From Aneurinibacillus sp. Ricciae_BoGa-3 (GTDB taxonomy: Bacteria > Bacillota > Bacilli > Aneurinibacillales > Aneurinibacillaceae), in NCBI RefSeq assembly GCF_028421645.1, contig NZ_CP116887.1:1304001-1368000 (forward strand): a stretch of 64,000 nt of DNA. The letters are read 5' to 3'. This document shows, piece by piece, positions 15,559 to 24,112 of this stretch; positions within the stretch are counted from its first letter, which is position 1; each line of letters opens with the position of its first letter. The notes below the pieces were generated by a model. The model saw nothing but the letters and a program-made list of their open reading frames with translations. It was not told the origin of the DNA and made no database searches. The position numbers were made by a program, and so were the translations under genes.

Positions 15559-16806
15559 ATGGTGAAAGCATTGAAGGCTATAAACCTGAATGAGGAGTAT
15601 ATTACGGCTTCTTATCTCGTACATGGGAAGCAGGATTATCATAAAAAAGCCCAGGCAATTGCGTACGGCCTCACAGTTGGTACGTGGACTGAGCTCGCCC
15701 CTGAGAAGCAGAAGGCGCTGGCGCCACATCTCGGGCATGTAGTAGAAGTGCGGGAAGTTGAGCCGGGTGATGACGGAGTCGAGCGGGCCATTATCCGGAT
15801 CGGGTATCCTGTGGTTAACTTCACAGCGGATATTCCCGCCATTCTGACAACGGTTTTCGGCAAGCTGTCGATGGACGGAAAAATCAGGCTCATTGATCTG
15901 GAGCTTCCAGAACCCATACTTCAACAGTTTCCAGGACCTCGGTTCGGGATTATAGGGCTGAGAAATCTGCTTGGAGCCCCGAATCGCCCGCTTCTGATGA
16001 GCATTTTTAAGCAGTGCATTGGCCTTCCACTGGATGACCTTCAGGCGGAATATGAAAAGCAGGTAAACGGCGGCGTTGATCTGGTGAAAGATGATGAAAT
16101 TTACTTCCGTGATGACAATGCACCGATCTTTGATAGGATTAAGGCTTTTGAAGCGTATAACAGAAAACATGAAGAGAAAACGGGACGCAAAGTTCTGTAT
16201 GCGCCAAATTTAACCGGCCCTGTGACCGAACTTGTTGAACGCGCTAAGCGGATGGTAGAAGCCGGCGCATCCTGCCTGCTGCTGAACGTAGCACCCTACG
16301 GATTTGACATTCTGCACCGACTGGCAGCGGATCCGGATGTATCGGTTCCGATCATGGCCCATCCGGCATTTACAGGCGCGATGTACGCATCACCTGAATA
16401 CGGTACAGCAGCGCCGCTTTTGCTGGGGAAACTAATGCGCTGGGCCGGAGCGGATATTGTACTTTATCCTTCTCCATACGGCTCAGTAGCAATGCCTAAA
16501 GATGAAGCGCTGCAGGTGGCTTCCAACCTGCGGGAGGAAAACGGGGTGCACGAACCCGCACTGCCTGCGCCTGCTGCCGGCATCCACCCGGGATTAGTAC
16601 CGCTGCTGTACCGCGATTTTGGATCGGATCTGCTTGTAAACGCTGGAGGCGGCGTACATGGCCACCCGGGTGGTGCAGAAGCTGGCGGAAAAGCCTTCAC
16701 GGCTGCGATTTCTGCGGTGGTTTCCGGCAAATCGCTGGCAGAAGCGGCACAATCCTCGCCTGAACTTAGGGCAGCCATTGAAAAGTGGGGAGGGCACGAG
16801 GTATGA
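15559..16806 (+). CDS. mtnW: 2,3-diketo-5-methylthiopentyl-1-phosphate enolase (RuBisCO-like protein)
   Basis: Up to 415 residues. This form IV RuBisCO-like enzyme enolises the diketone intermediate of methionine salvage. 'GGVDLVKDDEIYF' (about 171-183) contains the KDDE metal site with the lysine that is carbamylated in the family; 'GKLSMDGKIRLIDLELP', 'MAHPAFTGA' and 'NAGGGVHGHPGGAEAGG' are further family blocks. Start is uncertain: ATG 15559 is within the AAGGATGGTG that could itself serve as ribosome site for TTG 15571 (reading LKAINLNEEY). Expression is set by the upstream riboswitch and perhaps by the hairpin element in the leader. Its stop overlaps mtnX by ATGA. Confidence 0.96.
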   Translation: MVKALKAINLNEEYITASYLVHGKQDYHKKAQAIAYGLTVGTWTELAPEKQKALAPHLGHVVEVREVEPGDDGVERAIIRIGYPVVNFTADIPAILTTVFGKLSMDGKIRLIDLELPEPILQQFPGPRFGIIGLRNLLGAPNRPLLMSIFKQCIGLPLDDLQAEYEKQVNGGVDLVKDDEIYFRDDNAPIFDRIKAFEAYNRKHEEKTGRKVLYAPNLTGPVTELVERAKRMVEAGASCLLLNVAPYGFDILHRLAADPDVSVPIMAHPAFTGAMYASPEYGTAAPLLLGKLMRWAGADIVLYPSPYGSVAMPKDEALQVASNLREENGVHEPALPAPAAGIHPGLVPLLYRDFGSDLLVNAGGGVHGHPGGAEAGGKAFTAAISAVVSGKSLAEAAQSSPELRAAIEKWGGHEV

Positions 16807-17489
16807 GCAGCGCCAGAAAGCGTGTCATCTTCTGTGATTTTGACGGCACGATTACAGCGAACGACAACATTATCAGCATCATGAAACATTTCCACCCTCC
16901 AGGCTGGGAAGCGATAAAAGACGACATACTCGGGCAGCGCATCAGCGTCCGGGAAGGGGTTGGCCGGATGTTTTCTCTCCTGCCAGCCTCACAGAAAGAA
17001 GAGATTGTCCGCTTCTCCATTGATCAAGTGCGCATTCGCGAAGGATTTTCTGACTTTATTGACTTCTGTAGTCGGGAAAACATCCGGCTGCTTGTAACAA
17101 GCGGCGGCATTGACTTCTTTGTTTACCCGATACTGCAGAAGTGCGGCATTCCCGAAGACCATATATACTGCAACGGAAGCGACTTTACGGGTGAGATCGT
17201 AAAGATTTTATGGCCGCATGCATGCGATGAACACTGTGATGTGGACTGCGGCATGTGCAAAACCACTATTATCCGCACCTTTGATCCGGCGGAGTACGAA
17301 CGCATTGTCATTGGAGACAGCATTACCGACTTGGCCGGGGCACGGCTTGCCGACTGGACCATTGCCCGGGATTTTCTTCTACAGAAGTGCAAGGAATTAC
17401 ACCTGCCGCACCGGCCGTTTGAGACGTTCCATGATGTCATTACGATACTTCAACATACAGAACAGGCGGCGAGGGGGGAGATAAAATGA
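16803..17489 (+). CDS. mtnX: 2-hydroxy-3-keto-5-methylthiopentenyl-1-phosphate phosphatase
   Basis: 228 residues, HAD superfamily. It dephosphorylates the MtnW product. 'VIFCDFDGTITANDN' has the DxDGT nucleophile motif at about residues 12-16, 'VTSGGIDFFV' is motif II, and 'IVIGDSITDLAGA' motif IV. Paired CxxxC/CxxC-like cysteines around 'HACDEHCDVDCGMCK' match the B. subtilis protein. The ATG overlaps the mtnW stop (ATGA), with GGGAGG ahead of it; an in-frame GTG 18 bp earlier has no ribosome site. Its own stop overlaps mtnB by ATGA. Confidence 0.96.
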   Translation: MSSARKRVIFCDFDGTITANDNIISIMKHFHPPGWEAIKDDILGQRISVREGVGRMFSLLPASQKEEIVRFSIDQVRIREGFSDFIDFCSRENIRLLVTSGGIDFFVYPILQKCGIPEDHIYCNGSDFTGEIVKILWPHACDEHCDVDCGMCKTTIIRTFDPAEYERIVIGDSITDLAGARLADWTIARDFLLQKCKELHLPHRPFETFHDVITILQHTEQAARGEIK

Positions 17490-18100
17490 GAATTGAATCC
17501 ATTCAACAGGCGTTTGACACGCTGCGCAACGTAAAATCTGACTTTGCGCGGAGAGACTGGTTTCCGGGGACAAGTGGAAATCTATCGGTTCGTGTGGAAG
17601 AAGCGGTAGCCATCACCGCAAGCGGTAAGGATAAGGCGGCGAGTACGCCGGAGGATTTTCTGCTGGTTGATTTAACAGGCAGACCTGTAACACCGACCCA
17701 TTTAAAACCATCCGCAGAAACGCTTGTTCATACCGTTATTTATAACAAAGTGCTGGAAAGCCAGGCCGTGTTTCATGTCCACACAGTAGCTAACAACTTG
17801 GTATCAGAGCTGTATGGCGACGATAGAGGCGTGACCTTCCAGGGCCAGGAGCTAATCAAGGCTTTTAATATATGGGAAGAAAATGCGTCTATTACAATTC
17901 CAATTGTGGAGAATTTTGCCCATATTCCTACGCTGGCAGAAGAAATCGGCAAGGTGCTGGACCCGCGCGTCCCCGGCGTGTTAATCCGCAATCATGGCAT
18001 TTATGTGTGGGGGGACAGCGCTTTTGCGGCTAAACGGCACCTTGAAGCATTCGAGTTCTTGTTTGATTACCATATAAAACTTCAGCTATTACGCAAATAA
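17486..18100 (+). CDS. mtnB: Methylthioribulose-1-phosphate dehydratase
   Basis: 204 residues, class II aldolase/AraD fold. It dehydrates methylthioribulose-1-phosphate to the diketo compound used by MtnW. Zinc ligands are visible in 'AVFHVHTVANN' (about residue 95) and 'LIRNHGIYVWG' (about 171). 'GTSGNLSVR' near residue 29 is the phosphate-binding loop. Start ATG overlaps the mtnX stop by 4 bp; GAGGGGGGAG precedes it. Intact. Confidence 0.96.
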   Translation: MRIESIQQAFDTLRNVKSDFARRDWFPGTSGNLSVRVEEAVAITASGKDKAASTPEDFLLVDLTGRPVTPTHLKPSAETLVHTVIYNKVLESQAVFHVHTVANNLVSELYGDDRGVTFQGQELIKAFNIWEENASITIPIVENFAHIPTLAEEIGKVLDPRVPGVLIRNHGIYVWGDSAFAAKRHLEAFEFLFDYHIKLQLLRK

Positions 18101-18117
18101 GAAAGGATGGGAGAAAC

Positions 18118-18657
18118 ATGGCGGTTATTAAAGTGCGCAACACAAATGAAGTGATTTCAGGAGAGGAAAATGTTAAGCAGTTTCTTGACCAATTCGAAGT
18201 GCTCTATGAACATTGGGACAGCAGCAAGCTGCCGAAGCACCTGGAAGGCAAATTTGTCCTGACAGATGATGACAAAGCGGAAGTACTTAACGCGTTTGAC
18301 GAGGACATTAAATCGCTGGCCGCGCGCCGCGGGTACGTTCAGTGGGATGTGATTTCACTTTCCGACGCTACGCCTAATATTGAAGAACTTCTCGCTAAAT
18401 TTAAAGATATACACACGCATTCAGAAGATGAAGTGCGCGCTATCGCAGCCGGTAACGGAATTTTCGTTATTAAAGGCAATGAGCAAACAGGCTATTTCGA
18501 TGTGGAATTAGAAGCGGGCGATGTCATCTCCGTACCTGAAAATACCCCGCACTTCTTTACGCTAATGGACAATCGGCAGGTTGTGGCTGTTCGCCTGTTT
18601 ATTGAACCGGCCGGCTGGGTAGCGAAGCCGTTTCATGACCCGGCGTTTACTGAATAA
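18118..18657 (+). CDS. mtnD: Acireductone dioxygenase
   Basis: 179 residues, cupin fold. It oxidises the acireductone to 2-keto-4-methylthiobutyrate and formate when it holds Fe2+, or off-pathway with Ni2+. The metal ligands are visible: His99, His101 and Glu105 in 'IHTHSEDEVRAI' and His145 in 'VPENTPHFFTL'. Start ATG 17 bp after mtnB, behind GAAAGGATGGGAG. It ends the first plus-strand salvage operon; the next riboswitch begins about 30 bp later. Confidence 0.97.
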   Translation: MAVIKVRNTNEVISGEENVKQFLDQFEVLYEHWDSSKLPKHLEGKFVLTDDDKAEVLNAFDEDIKSLAARRGYVQWDVISLSDATPNIEELLAKFKDIHTHSEDEVRAIAAGNGIFVIKGNEQTGYFDVELEAGDVISVPENTPHFFTLMDNRQVVAVRLFIEPAGWVAKPFHDPAFTE

Positions 18658-18688
18658 ATCGGTGACCAGTAAATTAAATAGATTGAAA

Positions 18689-18795
18689 CTCTCATTAAGA
18701 GAAGGTGGAGGGACTGGTCCGATGAAGCCTTAGCAACCTGCCGCAACCTGCGCGGTAAGGTGCTACTTCCTGCAGGGATTCCTGGGAGATGAGAG
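18689..18795 (+). promoter_or_regulatory. SAM-I (S-box) riboswitch controlling the ABC transporter-mtnE operon
   Basis: P1 CTCTCAT (18689-18695) with ATGAGAG (18789-18795); 'GGTGGAGGGACTGGTCCGATGA', 'AGCAACCTGCC', 'GGTAAGGTGCTACTTCCTGCAG'. Full S-box layout. No clear promoter could be placed in the short gap after mtnD, so part of the transcription may come through from mtnWXBD. Confidence 0.96.
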
Positions 18796-18818
18796 GCCAT
18801 GGTTTCTTTCGTTAGATA

Positions 18819-18851
18819 GGCCTCTCCTGCTTTTTTAGGAGAGGTTTTTTC
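18819..18851 (+). terminator. Riboswitch-controlled terminator before the ABC transporter
   Basis: CCTCTCCT, 8-nt loop, AGGAGAGG, then TTTTTT. GGCCTCTC (18819-18826) can instead pair with GAGAGGCC at the end of the aptamer. Confidence 0.88.
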
Positions 18852-18877
18852 ATATATAAAAGGGGGACTTATACAAG

Positions 18878-19930
18878 ATGAAGAAAAAAACGTTGCTTAT
18901 TTTAAGTAGCCTGCTGCTTCTAGCAGGAATGGTAGTAGCGGGGTGCGGCAGGCCGTCAGGCTCTGCGACCGCGTCAGCCGGAGCAGGTGGACCACTGGCC
19001 GGTAAACGGATTGCACTCGTCATGCAGATGAATCTTGGCACCTTTTCTGCGCAATATATCAGCGGTGTAAAAGAAGAGGTGAACAAACTCGGGGGCCAGG
19101 TAACGGTATTTGCTTCTGATGGCGATCTGGCTAAAATGGCGGCCAACCTTGATCAAGCCGTTGCCCAGCATTTTGACGGCATTTTAACAGACCATGGCAC
19201 GCCAGAAGCCCTGCAAAAAGGGGTGCAGGATGCAGTTTCTAAAGGTATCCCGGTTGTGGCGTTTGATGCGGACCTGAAAGTGCCGGGTGTTACGGTTCTT
19301 GAACAGGGCGATAAGCAGATGGCTACTTCCGTACTTGAGAAATTGGCGAAAGACTCAGGGGATAAAGGTAACATCGTGAAAATTTGGGTAGCTGGCTTTG
19401 CGCCAATGGAGCGGCGCCAGATTGCTTATAAACAATTCCAGCAGAAACATCCAAACATTAAAGAAGTAGCTGCATTCGGCACAGCCTCTAATAATACCGC
19501 GCTTGATACGCAGTCCCAAATGGAAGCGATTCTCAAGAAATATCCGAAGAAGGGCCAGATCACTGCAGTGTTCGCGGCATGGGATGAATTTGCCAAAGGC
19601 GCTTCACGTGCGATTCAGCAGGCAGGGCGCAATGAAATCAAAGTGTATGGGATTGACATGAGTGATGAAGACTTGCAGATGATTCAGGATCCGAAAAATC
19701 CGTGGGTAGCTTCCGCTGCTGTCGACCCAAAAGATATCGGGCGGGTACAGGTTCGCTATGTTTACCAGAAAATCCACAAGGATCAAACGCCTCAAACCAT
19801 TGTGCTTAAACCATCACTTATAACACGAGAACAGCTGCCGAAGCAAAAAGTAACGACCGATCAGCTTCACAACTACATTAAAGACTGGGGCAGCAGCCAG
19901 CAGGGGATCGCTAGCTGGATGAAAAAGTAG
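18878..19930 (+). CDS. Sugar-type ABC transporter substrate-binding lipoprotein (probable methylthioribose binding)
   Basis: 350 residues. A lipoprotein signal peptide ends at Cys23 ('LLAGMVVAGCGRP'). The rest is a periplasmic-binding-protein fold of the RbsB/LacI type ('GKRIALVMQMNLGTFSAQYI', 'DGILTDHGTPEALQKGVQDA', 'IPVVAFDADLKVPGV'). A SAM riboswitch upstream and mtnE downstream suggest the ligand is 5-methylthioribose, a ribose analogue, rather than ribose. That is inference. Start ATG is about 20 bp after the terminator U-tract, with AAAGGGGG upstream. Confidence 0.88.
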   Translation: MKKKTLLILSSLLLLAGMVVAGCGRPSGSATASAGAGGPLAGKRIALVMQMNLGTFSAQYISGVKEEVNKLGGQVTVFASDGDLAKMAANLDQAVAQHFDGILTDHGTPEALQKGVQDAVSKGIPVVAFDADLKVPGVTVLEQGDKQMATSVLEKLAKDSGDKGNIVKIWVAGFAPMERRQIAYKQFQQKHPNIKEVAAFGTASNNTALDTQSQMEAILKKYPKKGQITAVFAAWDEFAKGASRAIQQAGRNEIKVYGIDMSDEDLQMIQDPKNPWVASAAVDPKDIGRVQVRYVYQKIHKDQTPQTIVLKPSLITREQLPKQKVTTDQLHNYIKDWGSSQQGIASWMKK

Positions 19931-19940
19931 GAGGTACACC

Positions 19941-21443
19941 ATGGCCACGTTAACGATGAATGAAATCAATAAATCGTTCAACGGTGTTGCGGCTCTGAAA
20001 AATGCCCATTTTGAAATCCGGGGAGGGGAGATACACGCCCTCCTCGGTGCTAATGGAGCAGGCAAGAGTACGCTGATGAAAATACTTTCTGGCGCCTATC
20101 AGGCAGACTCGGGTTCCTTAGATATAGATGGCCAGCCTATTGTGATTAAGTCGCCGGCTGAAGCGAAGCGTTACGGGATACAGTGTGTGTATCAGGAGGT
20201 TGATATAGCCCTTGTCCCATCGCTGACGGTTGCCGAGAATATCCTGCTGGATCAACAGGCTGGACCGCATGGAAAGAAGTGGATAGGTTGGGGTTCCCTC
20301 TACAATGAGGCTGAAAAAGTACTTGAATCCATTGGCTATCCACTGCCGGTTCGAAAAAAGGCCGAACAGCTTACTTTATCCGAGAAACAGATGGTTCTCA
20401 TCGCCCGGGCCGCAGCCCAGAATGCCAAATTTGTTATATTTGATGAACCCACTGCTCCGCTAAGTATCGAGGAGACTGACCTCTTATTTTCCGTAATACG
20501 GAGGCTGAAAGAGGATGGGGTGGGTTGTATTTTTATTTCACACCGTTTGCCCGAGGTGTTTGCACTGTGTGATCGGATAACCGTTATGCGGGATGGAAGC
20601 CGGGTCCAAAATGATTTGGCCGATAATTTTACGATGGATGCTATTATTGAAGCCATGCTTGGGATAGCACTGGGTGAAGAAATCCCCAAAAAGAAAGTCA
20701 TGTTAGGCGAATCTCTCCTTGTAGCAAAAAATGTGCGTCGCGGTACGCGTGTCCGAGGGGCCAATCTAACGGTCCGCCGGGGAGAAATTCTCGGAGTTGT
20801 CGGCCTCGTAGGTGCGGGAAAGAGTGAACTGTCCCGAATATTGTTTGCGGCGGATCGCATGGAAAGCGGTGAAGTTTACCTGCATGGAAAAAAGATCGCG
20901 CTTAAAAATCCCCAGGATGCGATTGAGAAAGGCATTGTGCTGGTTCCGGAAGAAAGGCGCAAGGAAGGGCTGCTTGTTGAAGAATCCGTGCGTACCAATA
21001 CCACGCTTGCTACTTTAAAGAGATTTACGAGACTTGGATTTGTTAACCGAAAAAAGGAACAGGAACACACCCGGCACATGGTGCAGGATTTAGGCATTAA
21101 AACGCCCACTACAGATGAGAAAGTAGGTTTTTTAAGCGGAGGGAACCAGCAAAAAGTTGTCATCAGCAAGTGGCTGGACGCTGCCGCTGATGTATTTCTT
21201 CTAGATGAGCCGACCAAGGGAGTCGATGTTGGCGCCAAACAGGACATTTTCAATCTGATTGGCCGGCTGGCGCAGGAAGGTAAGGGAGTCGTTTATTTCT
21301 CCTGCGAACTTAATGAGATTTTGGGAATTTCGGATCGTATTGCTGTCATGTACGACGGGCGCATTGTAAGAGAGCTATCCCGGGAGGAAGCAACAGCTGA
21401 GAGAATTCTACTATACGCCAGCGGGGGAAGTGAACAACTTTGA
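19941..21443 (+). CDS. Sugar ABC transporter ATP-binding protein (RbsA/MglA-like, two NBDs)
   Basis: 500 residues with two nucleotide-binding domains. NBD1: Walker A 'GANGAGKST' near residue 34, Walker B 'FVIFDEPTAPL' near 164, with a degenerate signature 'LTLSEKQMV'. NBD2: 'GLVGAGKSEL' near 291, signature 'LSGGNQQKVV' near 395, Walker B 'VFLLDEPTKGVDV' near 415. The degenerate first signature is typical of RbsA-type proteins. It powers import by the lipoprotein and permease around it. Start ATG follows AGGAGG by 7 bp. It overlaps the permease by TTGA. Confidence 0.95.
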   Translation: MATLTMNEINKSFNGVAALKNAHFEIRGGEIHALLGANGAGKSTLMKILSGAYQADSGSLDIDGQPIVIKSPAEAKRYGIQCVYQEVDIALVPSLTVAENILLDQQAGPHGKKWIGWGSLYNEAEKVLESIGYPLPVRKKAEQLTLSEKQMVLIARAAAQNAKFVIFDEPTAPLSIEETDLLFSVIRRLKEDGVGCIFISHRLPEVFALCDRITVMRDGSRVQNDLADNFTMDAIIEAMLGIALGEEIPKKKVMLGESLLVAKNVRRGTRVRGANLTVRRGEILGVVGLVGAGKSELSRILFAADRMESGEVYLHGKKIALKNPQDAIEKGIVLVPEERRKEGLLVEESVRTNTTLATLKRFTRLGFVNRKKEQEHTRHMVQDLGIKTPTTDEKVGFLSGGNQQKVVISKWLDAAADVFLLDEPTKGVDVGAKQDIFNLIGRLAQEGKGVVYFSCELNEILGISDRIAVMYDGRIVRELSREEATAERILLYASGGSEQL

Positions 21444-22426
21444 AAACACGCATTTTGGATGCATCCTATAAATATGGCGCGCTTGCTGTTATCATTGCCG
21501 TCATTCTATTTTTTACAATTGTTGATCCGTATTTTTTTACCTACGATAACTTAACAGATATCCTTCGGTCTATTTCTATTGTTACGCTCGTTGCGATTGG
21601 TGTTACTTTTTCGCTCATCGTCGATGGGTTTGATTTATCAGTTGGATCTACGGTATCACTGACGACCGTCATTACGGCGTCCCTTATGGTATGGTTTCAA
21701 TTGCCGCTTGTTTGGGTGATTGTGATTCCCATTGTAGTTGGTATCGTAATCGGATTATTAAACTCGTTCTTGATTGTGAACATCCGGATACCTGACCTGC
21801 TAGCTACATTAGGCACGATGTACATCATTGGCGGTGTGCATAAAACCTATACGCAGGGCTTTTCCGTTTATAACCACATGCCTTTGCCTGACGGTACAAC
21901 GGCACCGGGAACACTCAACGTATCCTTTCTCTGGCTTGGACAGGGAAAATTAGCGGGGATTCCCGTACCGGTCATTATCATGATTCTGGCGGTTGCCGCC
22001 GTTCATATTTTCCTCAATTACACCCGGTGGGGCCGGTTTCTTTATGTAACAGGCGGGAACCAGGAAGCAGCCCGGCTTTCGGGTGTTCCTGTCCGCAAAG
22101 TAAAAACCGCCGCCTATATACTGGCTGGAGCCTTCTCAGCATTGGCTGGTATCCTGTATACAGCGCGTGTCGGTTCAGGCCAGATTGATGCGGGATCACC
22201 CCTGCTCATGGAAGCCGTGGCTGCCGTCTTCGTCGGATTTTCTGTGTTCGGCGCGGGAAAACCGAACGTAATCGGCACATTCTTTGGCGCGGTGTTAATC
22301 GGTATCCTTCTTAACGGATTGACGATGCTCAACTTGCCGTATTATGCTTTCGATATTATTAAAGGCGTTGTTCTTGTGTTTGCCTTAGCTATCACGTTTA
22401 TCCATCTTTACCGTCGGAAAGGTTGA
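21440..22426 (+). CDS. Sugar ABC transporter permease (RbsC-like)
   Basis: 328 residues, about 8-10 membrane helices, with the RbsC family blocks 'DGFDLSVGSTVSLTTV' near 56 and 'GNQEAARLSGVPVRKVKTAAYILAG' (shown here in parts) near 203. Start is TTG overlapping the ATPase stop; GGGGGAAGTG provides the ribosome site. Only one permease gene is present, so the channel is presumably a homodimer. Together with the two genes before it, this is a complete importer, probably for methylthioribose. Confidence 0.93.
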   Translation: MKTRILDASYKYGALAVIIAVILFFTIVDPYFFTYDNLTDILRSISIVTLVAIGVTFSLIVDGFDLSVGSTVSLTTVITASLMVWFQLPLVWVIVIPIVVGIVIGLLNSFLIVNIRIPDLLATLGTMYIIGGVHKTYTQGFSVYNHMPLPDGTTAPGTLNVSFLWLGQGKLAGIPVPVIIMILAVAAVHIFLNYTRWGRFLYVTGGNQEAARLSGVPVRKVKTAAYILAGAFSALAGILYTARVGSGQIDAGSPLLMEAVAAVFVGFSVFGAGKPNVIGTFFGAVLIGILLNGLTMLNLPYYAFDIIKGVVLVFALAITFIHLYRRKG

Positions 22427-22433
22427 ATGTATC

Positions 22434-23612
22434 ATGCCAGTAAAAGTAACACCTTCATCATTGATGGATCGGCTGCCGGTCCAGTTTTTCTCTACGCTTG
22501 TCGGAAAGGTGCAGCAGAGTGTCGCACAGGGACACGATGTCATTAACCTTGGACAGGGAAATCCTGACCAGCCGACCCCGCCCCACATTGTAGAGCGGCT
22601 TCGGGAAGAAGCGCTTAAGCCTGAACACCATCGCTATTCGCCATTTTCCGGGCGGATTGAACTTAAGCAGGCCATCGCTCACTGGTACAAACAAGAGTAT
22701 AATGTTGACCTTGATCCAGAGACAGAAGTCGCGATTCTTTTTGGAGCCAAGACAGGTTTAGTTGAAATCAGCCCTTGCCTGTTAAACCCGGGCGATATCG
22801 CACTTGTCCCGGATCCCGGATATCCTGACTACTGGTCAGGCATGGCTATTTCAGGCGGGGAAATGGTTACGATGCCGCTTTTGGCGGAGCACGATTTCCT
22901 GCCTGACTATGATGCCATTCCAACTACCACGTTTGATAAAGCGAAGCTCATGTTTCTAAACTACCCGAATAATCCCACCGGTGCCGTTGCCAATCACGCC
23001 TTTTTTAAGCAGACAATCGCGGTGGCTGAACGGCATAATATCGTCGTTGCCCATGATTTTGCTTATGGCGCAATTGGGTTTGACGGCCATAAGCCGATTA
23101 GCTTCCTAGAGCTTCCGGGCGCCAAGGAGGTTGGCGTCGAGTTCTGCACGCTGTCCAAAACATACAACATGGCAGGCTGGCGGGTTGGTTTTGCGGCGGG
23201 GAATAAGGATGTAATCCGCCTGCTAAATGAAATCCAGGACCACTACTATGTGTCGTTGTACGGCGGCATCCAGATGGCCGCGGTAACGGCCCTTACGTCT
23301 TCACAGGATTGCGTGCGCGAGCTTGCCCAGCTTTATGAACGCAGGCGCAATAGACTGTACGACGGCCTCGCCTCCATCGGTTGGGAAGCACAGCGTTCCC
23401 AGGGGTCATTCTTCTGCTGGCTGCCCATTCCCAAAGGATTCGATTCCGTCTCCTTTTCCGATTATCTGCTGGATAAAGCGCATGTCGTCATGGCTGCCGG
23501 GCGGGGATTTGGCGTACACGGCGAAGGTTATGTAAGAGTTGGGCTTCTGGTAGACGAACCGCGGATCGATGAGATGATCGATCGCCTTCGGGGTCTGCCG
23601 TTATCCTTCTAA
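22434..23612 (+). CDS. mtnE: PLP-dependent aminotransferase of methionine salvage
   Basis: 392 residues, fold-type I aminotransferase. It aminates 2-keto-4-methylthiobutyrate to methionine, the last salvage step. 'DVINLGQGNPDQPTP' near residue 35, 'PDPGYPDYWSG', 'NYPNNPTGAVA' near 181 and 'TLSKTYNMAGWRVGFA' (PLP lysine about 241) closely follow B. subtilis MtnE (YkrV). Starts 8 bp after the permease. Its presence in the same unit supports assigning the transporter to this pathway. Confidence 0.95.
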   Translation: MPVKVTPSSLMDRLPVQFFSTLVGKVQQSVAQGHDVINLGQGNPDQPTPPHIVERLREEALKPEHHRYSPFSGRIELKQAIAHWYKQEYNVDLDPETEVAILFGAKTGLVEISPCLLNPGDIALVPDPGYPDYWSGMAISGGEMVTMPLLAEHDFLPDYDAIPTTTFDKAKLMFLNYPNNPTGAVANHAFFKQTIAVAERHNIVVAHDFAYGAIGFDGHKPISFLELPGAKEVGVEFCTLSKTYNMAGWRVGFAAGNKDVIRLLNEIQDHYYVSLYGGIQMAAVTALTSSQDCVRELAQLYERRRNRLYDGLASIGWEAQRSQGSFFCWLPIPKGFDSVSFSDYLLDKAHVVMAAGRGFGVHGEGYVRVGLLVDEPRIDEMIDRLRGLPLSF

Positions 23613-23673
23613 TCGGATAAATCATTGTCGTTACAATAAGATAGCGGGGTAACCTGCATAAGTTAGGGCAAAA

Positions 23674-23726
23674 GCTGAAATGAGTAAGGCGGCCTTGCAG
23701 GCCGCCATGAAAGTTTCAGTTTTTTT
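23674..23726 (+). terminator. Terminator after mtnE
   Basis: Nested hairpin: CTGAAA ... TTTCAG outside and GGCGGCC/GGCCGCC inside, followed by TTTTTTT. Confidence 0.85.
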
Positions 23727-23737
23727 GTCGTGACCAG

Positions 23738-24112
23738 AAAGTATATTTCGCGCTTTAGTATGAATGTGATTTTCTGCTGGGACCGATAGGTCCCTTTCGC
23801 TTTGTTATATGTAAAGTTGATGTGCTTCACAGTGTTGAAGTGCCTTGAGCGATTTTTTAAAAGGGACCTCCGGTTCCGAAACACCCAAGAAAAACATCGT
23901 GAGGCGCATGTCCGTACCTTTCTTTCCCCCAGTCCGAAAGGTGTTTAGATTTTACCTCTCGGCATGAGTGCGACTTAGGTTCGCTGCCTGCGCTACAGCT
24001 TGGCCGCAACCTAGTTTTCTAATGGAGCGTGTGGAACAGAGGGCGAAAAAGACCGGCAATTGTCTCCATCACCCCGATACCTAGATGTTGCACCTAAATG
24101 GTATAAAGGAAT
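23738..24112. repeat. Dispersed MITE-like hairpin element, copy 2 (3'-truncated, with inserts)
   Basis: Shares AGAAAGTATA...TTCGC and GTGTTGAAGTGCCTTGAGCG with copy 1, but with about 70 extra bases between them. The core begins at 23888 (AAGAAAAACATCGTGAGG). After CTTTCTTTCCCC it carries about 90 bp not found in the other copies, including a hairpin with arms TTAGGTTCGC/GCAACCTAG and loop CTGCCTGCGCTACAGCTTGG. It then resumes at ATGGAGCGTGTGGAACAGAG (24022) and stops after TATAAAGGAATCTA. The whole right half is missing, and the mcp stop codon lies at the junction. Confidence 0.82.
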
